A DNA stretch of 64,000 nt from Paramylibacter kogurei (lineage in GTDB: Bacteria; Pseudomonadota; Alphaproteobacteria; Rhodobacterales; Rhodobacteraceae), in NCBI RefSeq assembly GCF_002742285.1, contig NZ_MDGM01000012.1, positions 248,001-312,000 on the forward strand, given 5' to 3'. A model generated the notes under the pieces. It was given only the letters and a program-made list of their open reading frames with translations. It was not told where the DNA came from and searched no databases. The position numbers and the translations under genes were made by a program. Of the stretch, positions 1-8,128 are shown piece after piece; positions within the stretch are counted from its first letter, which is position 1; each line of letters starts with the position of its first letter.

Positions 1-2
1 TC

Positions 3-122
3 GTTCCAATGTTTGCAAACCACATTCATGCATTGTCCAAAAACTTGGCGCATGAAGAACAGATCGCAGGGAACTGGGAACTGGATGGTAACAAAAACAC
101 CGAACGCTGGTGGTTCGCATAA
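3..122 (+). CDS. C-terminal end of an unidentified protein (5' end outside window)
   Basis: An open frame enters from the left edge and ends at a TAA at 120-122. The 39 visible residues are polar and end in NTERWWFA, with an aromatic-rich last five residues. I do not recognise the family. The reading is supported by a good rho-independent terminator 20 bp after the stop, which suggests a real gene end. The next gene is a PuuD-type amidotransferase, so a polyamine or amino-acid role is possible, but that is context only. Confidence 0.55.
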   Translation, partial: VPMFANHIHALSKNLAHEEQIAGNWELDGNKNTERWWFA

Positions 123-142
123 TTACCATATGAATGATGGGA

Positions 143-171
143 AAGGGCGGTCAGCAGTGATCGCCCTTTTT
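143..171 (+). terminator. Rho-independent terminator after the partial gene
   Basis: AAGGGCGGTCA (143-153) pairs with TGATCGCCCTT (158-168) through one G:U pair, with a four-base loop, and runs into a T-rich tract from 165. It separates the partial gene from the amidotransferase gene. Confidence 0.85.
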
Positions 172-314
172 CTTTTGATCAAATAAAATGACCTGATCAT
201 CATCAGTAATTTTTGCATTGTACAATTCTTGATCAATACCATGTCGAAAACCCCATTTTCATTCCCCAAGATATGGGTATGATCAAGATATTAATTTTAA
301 ATGCGAGTCTTGTT

Positions 315-1058
315 ATGGCCAAACCAGTTGTTGGTATTATCGGTAATTCATACATCATCGACGATAGCTATCCCGTGCAATCCACGGGCGTGAGCAATGT
401 CGAGGCGATCGCGCGGGTGTCTGGCGCGCTGCCTGTGGTGATCCCTGCCATTCCCGATATGGTGAATATTGATGATCTTTGCGGCCGTTTTGATGGGTTT
501 TTGTTCACGGGTGGGCGCCCCAATGTGCACCCCGAAGAATACGGCGAAGAGGCAACCCCCGCGCATGGGCAATTTGATCGCGACCGTGATCGCGTCGCCT
601 TACCGTTGATCCGCGCAGCCGTGGACAAGGGCATTCCGATCCTTGGCATTTGTCGTGGGTTTCAGGAATTTAACGTCGCCTTTGGCGGATCGCTTTATCC
701 CGAAATTCGTGATTTGCCCGGACGGATGAACCACCGTATGCCCCCCGATGGCACGCTCGAGGAAAAATTCGCACTTCGCCATGATGTGACCCTGATCGAC
801 GGCAGCGAATTTTCCAAAATGTTTGGTGCAACCGTGGTGAAAACCAATTCGCTGCATGGGCAAGGGATCAAGGAAAAGGGTGCGCGTATCATCATCGAAG
901 GCCACGCCCCCGATGGCACGCCAGAGGCAATCCGCATCGCCGATGCGCCCAGCTTTGCCATGGCGGTGCAATGGCACCCTGAATGGCGTGCGCATGAATG
1001 CGGTGTTTCGCGCCCCTTGTTCGAAGCATTCGGCCAAAGCATGCGCGAACACGTTTAA
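315..1058 (+). CDS. Gamma-glutamyl-GABA hydrolase family protein (PuuD-like, peptidase C26)
   Basis: A class I glutamine amidotransferase-like hydrolase of 247 residues. The family cleaves gamma-glutamyl amides such as gamma-glutamyl-GABA in putrescine breakdown. The nucleophile elbow GICRGFQE gives Cys113, and QWHPEW near the C-terminus gives His221 and Glu223, completing the Cys-His-Glu triad. The frame is open upstream to 213, but I chose the ATG at 315 because MAKPVVGIIGNS is the normal family N-terminus and the upstream residues are not conserved-looking; no strong Shine-Dalgarno decides it. Substrate is inferred from family; no other puu gene is recognisable here. Confidence 0.85.
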   Translation: MAKPVVGIIGNSYIIDDSYPVQSTGVSNVEAIARVSGALPVVIPAIPDMVNIDDLCGRFDGFLFTGGRPNVHPEEYGEEATPAHGQFDRDRDRVALPLIRAAVDKGIPILGICRGFQEFNVAFGGSLYPEIRDLPGRMNHRMPPDGTLEEKFALRHDVTLIDGSEFSKMFGATVVKTNSLHGQGIKEKGARIIIEGHAPDGTPEAIRIADAPSFAMAVQWHPEWRAHECGVSRPLFEAFGQSMREHV

Positions 1059-1157
1059 TCAAAAACCGTTACGCCACGACATTCACGGGCACTTGCGTTG
1101 CTTGGTACATGCCCTTGCGCTAGCATCAGGTAAATCCATCTGTGCAAAGGGGCGAAG

Positions 1158-1616
1158 ATGAAGCTGAACGTCAATGGAAACGAACATGAAGTGGATGTCG
1201 AACCCGACATGCCGTTGTTGTGGGTTTTGCGCGATGAATTGAATATCACGGGGCCAAAATACGGCTGTGGCGTTGCGCAATGTGGCGCATGTACGGTGCA
1301 TATTGATGGGATGGCTGTGCGATCTTGTCAGATGGCGGCGGGTGATGTCGATGGTGATATCACCACAATCGAAGGATTGGGAACACCCAATGCTATGCAT
1401 GCGGTTCAGGCTGCGTGGGTCGAACACCAAGTGGCGCAATGTGGATATTGCCAATCGGGGCAAATCATGGCCGCCGCATCATTTTTGGATGTGAACCCAG
1501 AACCAACAGATGATCAAATTGATCGCGCTATGTCGGCCAATCTGTGTCGGTGTGGAACCTATCCACGCATTCGCGCCGCCATAAAAACCGCCGCCAAAAA
1601 TTTAAGCGGGGCGTGA
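1158..1616 (+). CDS. (2Fe-2S)-binding subunit of a molybdenum hydroxylase (isoquinoline 1-oxidoreductase alpha-like)
   Basis: 152 residues with the two [2Fe-2S] clusters of the xanthine oxidase family. The plant-type ferredoxin site uses Cys37, 42, 45 and 57 (CGVAQCGAC...RSC), and the C-terminal four-helix site uses Cys95, 98, 130 and 132 ([16 protein letters not shown]). It passes electrons from the molybdopterin subunit encoded directly downstream. The GGGG of the last codons probably serves as the ribosome site for that gene, whose ATG lies 3 bp after this stop. The length fits the IorA/aldehyde dehydrogenase small-subunit class. The physiological substrate cannot be told from sequence. 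Confidence 0.92.
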   Translation: MKLNVNGNEHEVDVEPDMPLLWVLRDELNITGPKYGCGVAQCGACTVHIDGMAVRSCQMAAGDVDGDITTIEGLGTPNAMHAVQAAWVEHQVAQCGYCQSGQIMAAASFLDVNPEPTDDQIDRAMSANLCRCGTYPRIRAAIKTAAKNLSGA

Positions 1617-1618
1617 AT

Positions 1619-3865
1619 ATGGGACGTATCGGAAATATCGCAAGACGTACATTTTTAATCGGTTCTGCCGCTGTTGCGGGGGGTGTCGCCTTTGGCACCT
1701 ATGCCTATAAAAAACCAACGGATAATCCGCTGTTGGATCATCTGGGGGATGGTGAAAATGCGATCACGCCATATGTGCGCATTGACGCGGAGGGGATCAC
1801 ATTGATCACACCGCGTGCCGATTTTGGCCAAGGCGGATATTCCACACAAGCAATGTTAATCGCCGAAGAATTGGATGTTGATCCAAACACCGTGCGCCTT
1901 GATCCGGGCCCGCCAAGCGCGGCCTATTACAACGGTGCTGTGATGGAAGAGGCATCGCCATTCCCCGCTTATAATACCGATCCAATCGCCGAACGCGCAC
2001 GCAGTTTCATGCATGTCCCCGCTAAATTATTGGGGCTGCAAATTACGGGCGGGTCATCCACCGTTCCTGATACATTTGTAAAATTGCGCAGCGCTGGATG
2101 TGTGGCGCGAGAAACGTTGAAACAGGCAGCGGCGCAAATGGCGGGTGTGGAACGCAGCGCGCTGAAAACCCAAAACGGACAGGTGATTTTGCCAGATGGC
2201 AAAACATTGGGATATGTGGAATTGGCACCGCTTGCGGCAACGCTTGATCCTGTGATGGATGTGCCATTGCGCGATGAATCCACGTGGAAATATATCAGAA
2301 AGAATACCACCAAACGCGTTGATATGATCGCGCGTTGCACAGGCACGTTTGATTACGGTATCGATTTGGCGTTTGATGATATGGTTTATGCATCCGTGCG
2401 GGCAAATCCGGGTATTGGCGGTGGTGTGAAATCATACGATGCGAACGCGGCGCAATCCATGCGCGGCGTGCAAAAAATCGTGCCCATTACATCGGGTGTT
2501 GGGGTGATCGCCGATAATACGTGGCGTGCAATGCAGGCGGTCAATGCGATTGATATCACATGGGATGCACCCGATTACCCCGCGAGTTCGGATGAAATCT
2601 GGCAGGTGTTGGAGAATGCCATATCGGATGAATATCAAGACACCCGTAACCGTGATGATGGTGATGTTGAAACCGCACTGGCCGATGGCGATGTGCTAGA
2701 GGCGCAATACCGCATTCCGTTCTTGGCGCATGCACCGCTGGAACCCATGAACGCCATTGTCAAAGTCAGCGATGATAAATGCGAAATTTGGACGGGCACA
2801 CAGATCCCGGGCTTTGTCAAAGACCACGCCGCCAAGATGACTGGTTTGGATGCGGATCAGGTGTTCGTTTACACGCAACCGATGGGGGGCAGTTTTGGTC
2901 GGCGGCTAGAGGACACATATGTTCTGCAAACCATCGAATTGGCGATGGCGGTCAAGGGCACACCTGTAAAAATGACATGGTCACGCGAAGAAGATTTCGC
3001 CCATGATTACCCGCGCTGTGCACAGGTCAGCCGCGCACGGGGCAAGGTTGCAAATGGTCAGGTGGACAGCTTGGATTTATCCATCGCGGCACCTTCAACG
3101 GCGGCGTCTTGGTTCGGGCGCATCGCGATGGCACCCCCAGGCCCCGATGCATCATTGGTTGCGGGTGCGTGGGATCAACCCTTTGCCATTCCCAATTATC
3201 GCGTCACGGGATATCGCGCACCTGAAACCGTTCCGGTCAGTTCATGGCGATCTGTTGGCGCGTCGGGAAATGGGTTTTTACACGATTGTTTTTTGGATGA
3301 ATTGATCCACCGCGCGGGGGCAGACCCGTTAATGGAACGCTTTCGTTTGTGCCATCACGATGTTTCGCGCAAGGTTTTGGAAACCGTGGGTGAGATGTGC
3401 AATTGGAATGGTCATGCGATTGGCGAAAACCGTGGGCGCGGCGTTGCATTCACCATGGCGTTTAGCGTCCCTTGCGCCCAAGTGATCGAGGTAACCAACA
3501 CACCAGACGGTATCAAGATCGACAATGTCTGGGTTGCCGCCGATGTTGGCAAAGTGGTGGAACCCATAAACCTTGAAGCACAGATTTTTGGCGGGGTGAT
3601 TTTTGGCTTGGGCCATGCAATGAATTGCGAGCTGACCTATGACAATCATGTGCCTGACCAAACCAATTATCACAATTACGAAGGGATGCGATTATATCAA
3701 TGCCCCCAAATCATGGTCAAAGCCTTGGAAAACGGTGCGAAAATTCGCGGCATTGGTGAACCGGGTGTTCCCCCGGCAGCGCCCGCATTGGCCAACGCGA
3801 TTTTCGCCGCCACAGGGCAGCGCATTCGTGAAATGCCGCTCAATAAACATATCAATTTTGTATAG
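1619..3865 (+). CDS. Molybdopterin-binding subunit of a xanthine dehydrogenase-family enzyme (isoquinoline 1-oxidoreductase beta-like), Tat exported
   Basis: 748 residues. The start at 1619 places a twin-arginine signal at the N-terminus (IARRTFLIG followed by a hydrophobic stretch), so the enzyme probably works in the periplasm. Molybdopterin-binding glycine-rich loops are visible ([25 protein letters not shown]), and the C-terminal GIGEPGVPP supplies the catalytic glutamate of the family. The partner 2Fe-2S protein lacks a Tat signal and could be carried across as a complex ('hitchhiker'), which is inference. The following gene encodes a diheme cytochrome, a plausible electron acceptor. The reading frame is open upstream to 1544, but that would overlap the preceding gene. 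Confidence 0.9.
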   Translation: MGRIGNIARRTFLIGSAAVAGGVAFGTYAYKKPTDNPLLDHLGDGENAITPYVRIDAEGITLITPRADFGQGGYSTQAMLIAEELDVDPNTVRLDPGPPSAAYYNGAVMEEASPFPAYNTDPIAERARSFMHVPAKLLGLQITGGSSTVPDTFVKLRSAGCVARETLKQAAAQMAGVERSALKTQNGQVILPDGKTLGYVELAPLAATLDPVMDVPLRDESTWKYIRKNTTKRVDMIARCTGTFDYGIDLAFDDMVYASVRANPGIGGGVKSYDANAAQSMRGVQKIVPITSGVGVIADNTWRAMQAVNAIDITWDAPDYPASSDEIWQVLENAISDEYQDTRNRDDGDVETALADGDVLEAQYRIPFLAHAPLEPMNAIVKVSDDKCEIWTGTQIPGFVKDHAAKMTGLDADQVFVYTQPMGGSFGRRLEDTYVLQTIELAMAVKGTPVKMTWSREEDFAHDYPRCAQVSRARGKVANGQVDSLDLSIAAPSTAASWFGRIAMAPPGPDASLVAGAWDQPFAIPNYRVTGYRAPETVPVSSWRSVGASGNGFLHDCFLDELIHRAGADPLMERFRLCHHDVSRKVLETVGEMCNWNGHAIGENRGRGVAFTMAFSVPCAQVIEVTNTPDGIKIDNVWVAADVGKVVEPINLEAQIFGGVIFGLGHAMNCELTYDNHVPDQTNYHNYEGMRLYQCPQIMVKALENGAKIRGIGEPGVPPAAPALANAIFAATGQRIREMPLNKHINFV

Positions 3866-3874
3866 GGGCGAGCG

Positions 3875-4510
3875 ATGAACCGTATTGTGAAAACAGTTAT
3901 CTTTGCGCTCGGCGTTATGTCTGTGACGCCACCGCTGTTCGCCGAAGGTGAAACCGATTTGGTTGTCACCCAACCCACCACCCCGATCAGCACCGAACGG
4001 GGCATGGCGGCGTGGGATCGCATTTATGCGGTGGCCAGCCATCCGCGCTGTGCCAATTGCCATGTTGATGCGCGCAACATTCCGATCTGGACGGATGATG
4101 CAACGGGTATGGATCGCGTGCACGGGATGCATATCAACGCTGGCGAGAGCCGATTGGGCGCCGAAGGTTTGATGTGCGCAACGTGTCATATGACTTCAAC
4201 GCGCCCCAACACCATTGAACACGCGCCACCCCATGCAGGGATTCCATGGCAGCTCGCCCCAGTGGAATTTTTATGGCACGGGCAAAGCAGTGTGAATATT
4301 TGCGAACAGATGCGCAACGCAGATCGCAACGGCGGGCGTGATGGTGCGGGATTGGTTGAACATATCCTGCATGATGTATCGCTTGGCGGATTTATCGCAT
4401 GGGGGTTCAATCCCGGTGCAGGGCGCGAACCCGCACCTGGCACATTGCAAGAGCATTTAGATGATATGATCACATGGACAGCCGCCGGCATGCCATGCCC
4501 CAATGATTAA
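3875..4510 (+). CDS. Periplasmic diheme c-type cytochrome of the molybdenum hydroxylase cluster
   Basis: 211 residues with a Sec signal peptide (about residues 1-23, ending LFA). Two CXXCH heme motifs are present, CANCH at 59-63 and CATCH at 101-105. It follows the molybdopterin subunit by 9 bp, so it is almost certainly co-expressed and likely accepts electrons from that enzyme. Similar small cytochromes next to IorAB-like genes are often labelled 'isoquinoline 1-oxidoreductase subunit'. Electron transfer partner and substrate are inferred from neighbourhood. Confidence 0.8.
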   Translation: MNRIVKTVIFALGVMSVTPPLFAEGETDLVVTQPTTPISTERGMAAWDRIYAVASHPRCANCHVDARNIPIWTDDATGMDRVHGMHINAGESRLGAEGLMCATCHMTSTRPNTIEHAPPHAGIPWQLAPVEFLWHGQSSVNICEQMRNADRNGGRDGAGLVEHILHDVSLGGFIAWGFNPGAGREPAPGTLQEHLDDMITWTAAGMPCPND

Positions 4511-4519
4511 GGAAAACAC

Positions 4520-4837
4520 ATGAGCGCAGGAATCGCAGGTGCCGTTTTAATATTTGTCGCCATTTGGCATTTGACCGAATGGATGATGTCCCATCGTGAC
4601 AAGGATACATTGGTATTGATCCCATTTGGGGTGCTTTATGCCATTTTGGGATATCTGATTGTAAACCTGATTGGCGGTAAGGTGGTTTTGGCCATCGCAT
4701 TGATTTGTGTCAGCATAGGCATGACCGCCGCCATCACCGTGCGCAAAACATCCAGCGTGCGCCCTTGGGTGATGCGGGTGTTTATCCTGATCGATATGGT
4801 GATTATCACCTGTTTGATCTTGGCGTTGTTGGCGTAA
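4520..4837 (+). CDS. Small integral membrane protein, unknown
   Basis: 105 residues with about four hydrophobic segments: one near the N-terminus (IAGAVLIFVAIW), two close together around residues 35-70, and one at the C-terminal end. There is a short soluble loop MMSHRDKDT after the first. AAGGAAA precedes the ATG. It begins 9 bp after the cytochrome stop and so probably belongs to the same operon. I do not recognise a family; a role in membrane assembly of the oxidoreductase is only a guess. Confidence 0.7.
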   Translation: MSAGIAGAVLIFVAIWHLTEWMMSHRDKDTLVLIPFGVLYAILGYLIVNLIGGKVVLAIALICVSIGMTAAITVRKTSSVRPWVMRVFILIDMVIITCLILALLA

Positions 4838-4880
4838 ATCAGAACCAGCAAAAAAATCTGTGAATTGGGCAAAATAATTC

Positions 4881-4909
4881 TTGAATAATTTTATATTTTA
4901 AATATTCAT
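4881..4909 (+). promoter_or_regulatory. Inverted repeat upstream of the ars operon, candidate ArsR operator
   Basis: TTGAATA (4881-4887) and TATTCAT (4903-4909) form a 6-of-7 inverted repeat around an AT-only core, ending 5 bp before the ATG. Its position would let a bound ArsR block the start of the operon. There is no convincing Shine-Dalgarno before the ATG, so the transcript may be leaderless. Operator function is inferred. Confidence 0.4.
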
Positions 4910-4914
4910 GAAAT

Positions 4915-5751
4915 ATGGAAATAGAACTGATAAATCGCCTGTCCGCATTAAGCCATCCACAACGCATGGCTGTGTTTCGCCTGTTAATGCGGCGTTGCCC
5001 TGATGAATTGCCCGCAGGTGAAATTGCCGATGCGTTGGGGTTCAAGGCAAGCACCGCATCGGTGTATCTGTCGGCATTAACAGGGGCAGGGTTAATCGCG
5101 CAGCGTCGTGATGGCACGCGGCTTCTTTATGCAATTAATTTGGACGCGGCCCAAGAATTGGTCGCAGGAATTTTCTTGGATTGTTGTCGTGGGCGTGCGG
5201 ATATTTGCCCGCCCCAGCTTCAACATATTATTGGGAACATATCACCGATGACTGATCAGAAATTCAATGTTCTGTTTGTCTGTACGGGCAATTCCGCCCG
5301 CTCTATTTTTGCCGAAACGATTTTGCGCGATCATGCGGGGGATAAATTCAACGCCTATTCGGCGGGGACAATGCATCGATCCGAACTGAACCCTTTTGCG
5401 ATCAAAATGTTAGCGCAAAAGGGCCATAGCGTGGATGATTTGCGGTCCAAAAACATCTCCGAATTTCAATCATCACAAGCACCGCGAATGGATTTCGTTT
5501 TCACCGTTTGCGACCGTGCGGCAAATGAGGAATGTCCAACATGGGCGGGTCAGCCCGTTTCGGGCCATTGGGGTGTGCCAGATCCGGTAAAGGTCACAGG
5601 AACCGATGCGCAAATCAGCCTTGCATTTCAAACCGCCTATGGCGCGATTTATAATCGGATAAGCGCATTCACATCACTGCCATTTGACACATTGGATCGC
5701 CAGTCGTTGCAAAAACGTGTCGATGAAATCGGTCAACAACCCGCTGAATAG
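4915..5751 (+). CDS. ArsR-family repressor fused to a low-molecular-weight-phosphatase-type arsenate reductase
   Basis: A 278-residue two-domain protein. Residues 1-110 are a winged-helix ArsR domain (ALSHPQRMAVFRLL, then the recognition helix region KASTASVYLSAL). Cys90, Cys91 and Cys97 after it have the i, i+1, i+7 spacing of the As(III) site known from Acidithiobacillus ferrooxidans ArsR. Residues 113-278 are an LMW tyrosine-phosphatase fold with P-loop CTGNSAR (Cys123-Arg129), the VPDP loop with Asp223, and a VCD...EEC pair (Cys199, Cys207) suited to disulfide relay in arsenate reduction. It heads an operon with GAPDH and ArsJ. The fusion would couple sensing of arsenite to its own production. 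Confidence 0.9.
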   Translation: MEIELINRLSALSHPQRMAVFRLLMRRCPDELPAGEIADALGFKASTASVYLSALTGAGLIAQRRDGTRLLYAINLDAAQELVAGIFLDCCRGRADICPPQLQHIIGNISPMTDQKFNVLFVCTGNSARSIFAETILRDHAGDKFNAYSAGTMHRSELNPFAIKMLAQKGHSVDDLRSKNISEFQSSQAPRMDFVFTVCDRAANEECPTWAGQPVSGHWGVPDPVKVTGTDAQISLAFQTAYGAIYNRISAFTSLPFDTLDRQSLQKRVDEIGQQPAE

Positions 5752-5763
5752 GATTTGGATATT

Positions 5764-6762
5764 ATGACAGTTTATGCGTTGAACGGCCTTGGCCGAATGG
5801 GGAAATTGGCGCTGCGCCCTTTGTTGGAACGGGGGGCAAAAATCGCGTTTATCAATGATGCGGTGGGTGATCCAGAAATGCATGCGCATTTGTTGGAATT
5901 TGATTCCGTGCACGGGCGTTGGGATGCCGAATTTGCCCATGATAGCGATGCGATCACAATTGATGGCACGCGTATTCCCGTGACATGTACGCGCGATTTG
6001 AATGATCTGCCCCTTGATGGGGTGGATGTGGTGATTGATTGCACGGGCGCGTTCAAAACAGAGGCGAAATTGGCGCCATATTTCGCGAAGGGCGTGAAAA
6101 AGGTTGTCGTTTCCGCCCCCGTCAAAGACGGGCCAACCGCCAATATCGTTTATGGTGTGAATGATGATGTTTATGATCCAAATACTCATCACATCATCAC
6201 CGCCGCAAGCTGTACCACCAATTGTTTGGCGCCCTTGGTCAAGGTGTTGCACGAATCCATTGGGATTAAACACGGATCAATCACCACAATCCACGATGTG
6301 ACCAATACGCAAACCATCATTGATCGCCCGGCCAAGGATTTGCGCCGTGCGCGATCAGCATTAACCAATCTGATCCCAACCACCACGGGGTCGGCCACGG
6401 CGATCACGCTGATCTATCCTGAACTCACGGGCAAATTGAACGGCCATGCGGTGCGTGTCCCGTTGTTAAACGCATCGATCACCGATTGTGTGTTTGAAAT
6501 GGAGCGCGGCACAACCGTGGACGAGGTGAACGCATTGTTCGAAACCGCCGCCGCTGGCGCATTGAACGGGATATTAGGGTATGAAACCCGCCCGTTGGTA
6601 TCATCCGATTACACCAATGATAAACGCAGCAGCATCATTGATGCGCCATCCACAATGGTGGTGAATGGCACGCAGGTGAAAATCTATGCTTGGTATGACA
6701 ATGAATACGGCTATGCGCATCGTTTGGTGGATGTGGCAATGATGGTTGGCGGTGCGTTGTGA
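5764..6762 (+). CDS. Glyceraldehyde-3-phosphate dehydrogenase, ArsJ-associated
   Basis: 332 residues. The Rossmann N-terminus ([14 protein letters not shown]) and the catalytic SCTTNCLAP with Cys150, plus His177, mark a type I GAPDH. In ArsJ operons this enzyme uses arsenate in place of phosphate and makes 1-arseno-3-phosphoglycerate, which ArsJ exports. Placement between the ArsR–ArsC fusion and arsJ makes that role more likely than glycolysis. I chose the ATG at 5764, with AGGA ten bases upstream inside the preceding stop region; a TTG at 5755 is possible. Its last codons overlap the arsJ start. Confidence 0.9.
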   Translation: MTVYALNGLGRMGKLALRPLLERGAKIAFINDAVGDPEMHAHLLEFDSVHGRWDAEFAHDSDAITIDGTRIPVTCTRDLNDLPLDGVDVVIDCTGAFKTEAKLAPYFAKGVKKVVVSAPVKDGPTANIVYGVNDDVYDPNTHHIITAASCTTNCLAPLVKVLHESIGIKHGSITTIHDVTNTQTIIDRPAKDLRRARSALTNLIPTTTGSATAITLIYPELTGKLNGHAVRVPLLNASITDCVFEMERGTTVDEVNALFETAAAGALNGILGYETRPLVSSDYTNDKRSSIIDAPSTMVVNGTQVKIYAWYDNEYGYAHRLVDVAMMVGGAL

Positions 6763-8015
6763 CACGCGCGGGGGGGCTTGCGCCATTTATCACCGTCACT
6801 GCGGCCTATTGGGCGTTTATGCTGACCGATGGTGCGTTGCGCATGTTGGTGTTGCTGCATTTTCACACGCTTGGCTTTTCGCCCGTTCAACTGGCCTATC
6901 TGTTTGTTCTGTATGAAATTGCGGGGGTGATTACCAATCTGTCTGCGGGGTGGATCGCGGCACGGTTTGGTTTGACCGCAACGCTATACGCAGGGTTGGC
7001 GTTACAGGTTGTCGCGCTTTTGGCGCTGGCACAATTGAACCCTGCATGGGGCATCACCGCATCGGTGGTGTTTGTGATGATTATCCAAGGATTGTCGGGC
7101 GTTGCCAAAGATTTGGCAAAGATGAGCTCGAAAAGCGCAGTTAAAATCCTTGCCCCCACGGATGGCGGCGGATTGTTCCGCTGGGTTGCGGTTTTGACGG
7201 GATCAAAAAACGCGGTCAAGGGTGTTGGGTTTTTGCTCGGCGCATTGGTGCTGGCGCTGTTTGGGTTTGTGCCGGCAGTGTTAACGATGGCGGCGATCTT
7301 GGCGGTGATCTTGATCGCGGTGGTGATTGGCATGCCATCTGGTTTACCCGTGGGGCGCAAGGATGCGAAATTTTCCGAAGTGTTTTCCAAAAATCGCAAC
7401 ATCAATTGGTTAAGTGGTGCTCGGTTATTCCTGTTCGGGGCGCGTGATGTTTGGTTTGTGGTGGGCATTCCGATTTATTTTTACGCCGTGTTGTCCGACG
7501 GCAGCCATGATGGCAACCGCGCCGCATTTTTCATGATCGGATCATTCATGGCCGTTTGGACGATCCTGTATGGCATTGTCCAAGGATACGCCCCGCGCAT
7601 TTTACGCGCAGCGCGGCGCACTGATGCGGATATGTTGTTACAGGCGAAACGCTGGGTTGCGCTGTTAATCATCACGCCCGCCATATTGGCCGCATTGGTG
7701 TGGGTTTTCCCCGAACCCTCAACGCCACTAACCATCACCATTGTGATCGGTTTGTTGATTTTTGGCGCGATTTTTGCGGTGAATTCATCGCTTCATTCCT
7801 TTTTGATCCTGCGCTTTACCGATGCAAAACGCGTCACGATGGATGTCGGGTTTTATTACATGTCCAACGCCGCAGGTCGATTGGTTGGCACGGTGTTATC
7901 GGGTGCGACATATCAATTGGGTGGCTTGCCATTATGTTTGGGGACAGCCGCCATTATGATCGCGATCAGTTGGCTTGCCACCGCGCAATTGCGGAGTAAC
8001 CCCGCAACGCGATAG
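6759..8015 (+). CDS. arsJ: Organoarsenical efflux MFS transporter ArsJ
   Basis: 418 residues, strongly hydrophobic, with roughly twelve predicted membrane spans and the MFS fold. Translation starts at a GTG that overlaps the GAPDH stop (GTGA), so the two are translationally coupled. ArsJ exports 1-arseno-3-phosphoglycerate, which breaks down outside the cell to arsenate. The identification rests on the pairing with the GAPDH and on features such as the [19 protein letters not shown] loop between spans. A hairpin 14 bp after the stop closes the operon. No ArsB or Acr3 arsenite pump is present in this window. Confidence 0.88.
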   Translation: MTRAGGLAPFITVTAAYWAFMLTDGALRMLVLLHFHTLGFSPVQLAYLFVLYEIAGVITNLSAGWIAARFGLTATLYAGLALQVVALLALAQLNPAWGITASVVFVMIIQGLSGVAKDLAKMSSKSAVKILAPTDGGGLFRWVAVLTGSKNAVKGVGFLLGALVLALFGFVPAVLTMAAILAVILIAVVIGMPSGLPVGRKDAKFSEVFSKNRNINWLSGARLFLFGARDVWFVVGIPIYFYAVLSDGSHDGNRAAFFMIGSFMAVWTILYGIVQGYAPRILRAARRTDADMLLQAKRWVALLIITPAILAALVWVFPEPSTPLTITIVIGLLIFGAIFAVNSSLHSFLILRFTDAKRVTMDVGFYYMSNAAGRLVGTVLSGATYQLGGLPLCLGTAAIMIAISWLATAQLRSNPATR

Positions 8016-8028
8016 CGATTCAAAAAGT

Positions 8029-8060
8029 CAGTTTTGAAAAAATCAAAACTGTTTCATTTT
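8029..8060 (+). terminator. Terminator closing the ars operon
   Basis: CAGTTTTGA (8029-8037) and TCAAAACTG (8043-8051) pair perfectly over a five-base A loop and are followed by TTTCATTTT. It lies just downstream of arsJ. Confidence 0.75.
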
Positions 8061-8128
8061 GATTGACCCAAGGGGTGACTGTGTCTTGCTGTTAAAAACC
8101 AAATTTTTTGAACTTAAGGATTCCCAAG

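Noticed and set aside
5674..6273. A 199-codon reverse-strand frame under the GAPDH gene
   Set aside because: GAPDH is unmistakable on the plus strand; the reverse product is His/Ile-rich and unlike any protein family.
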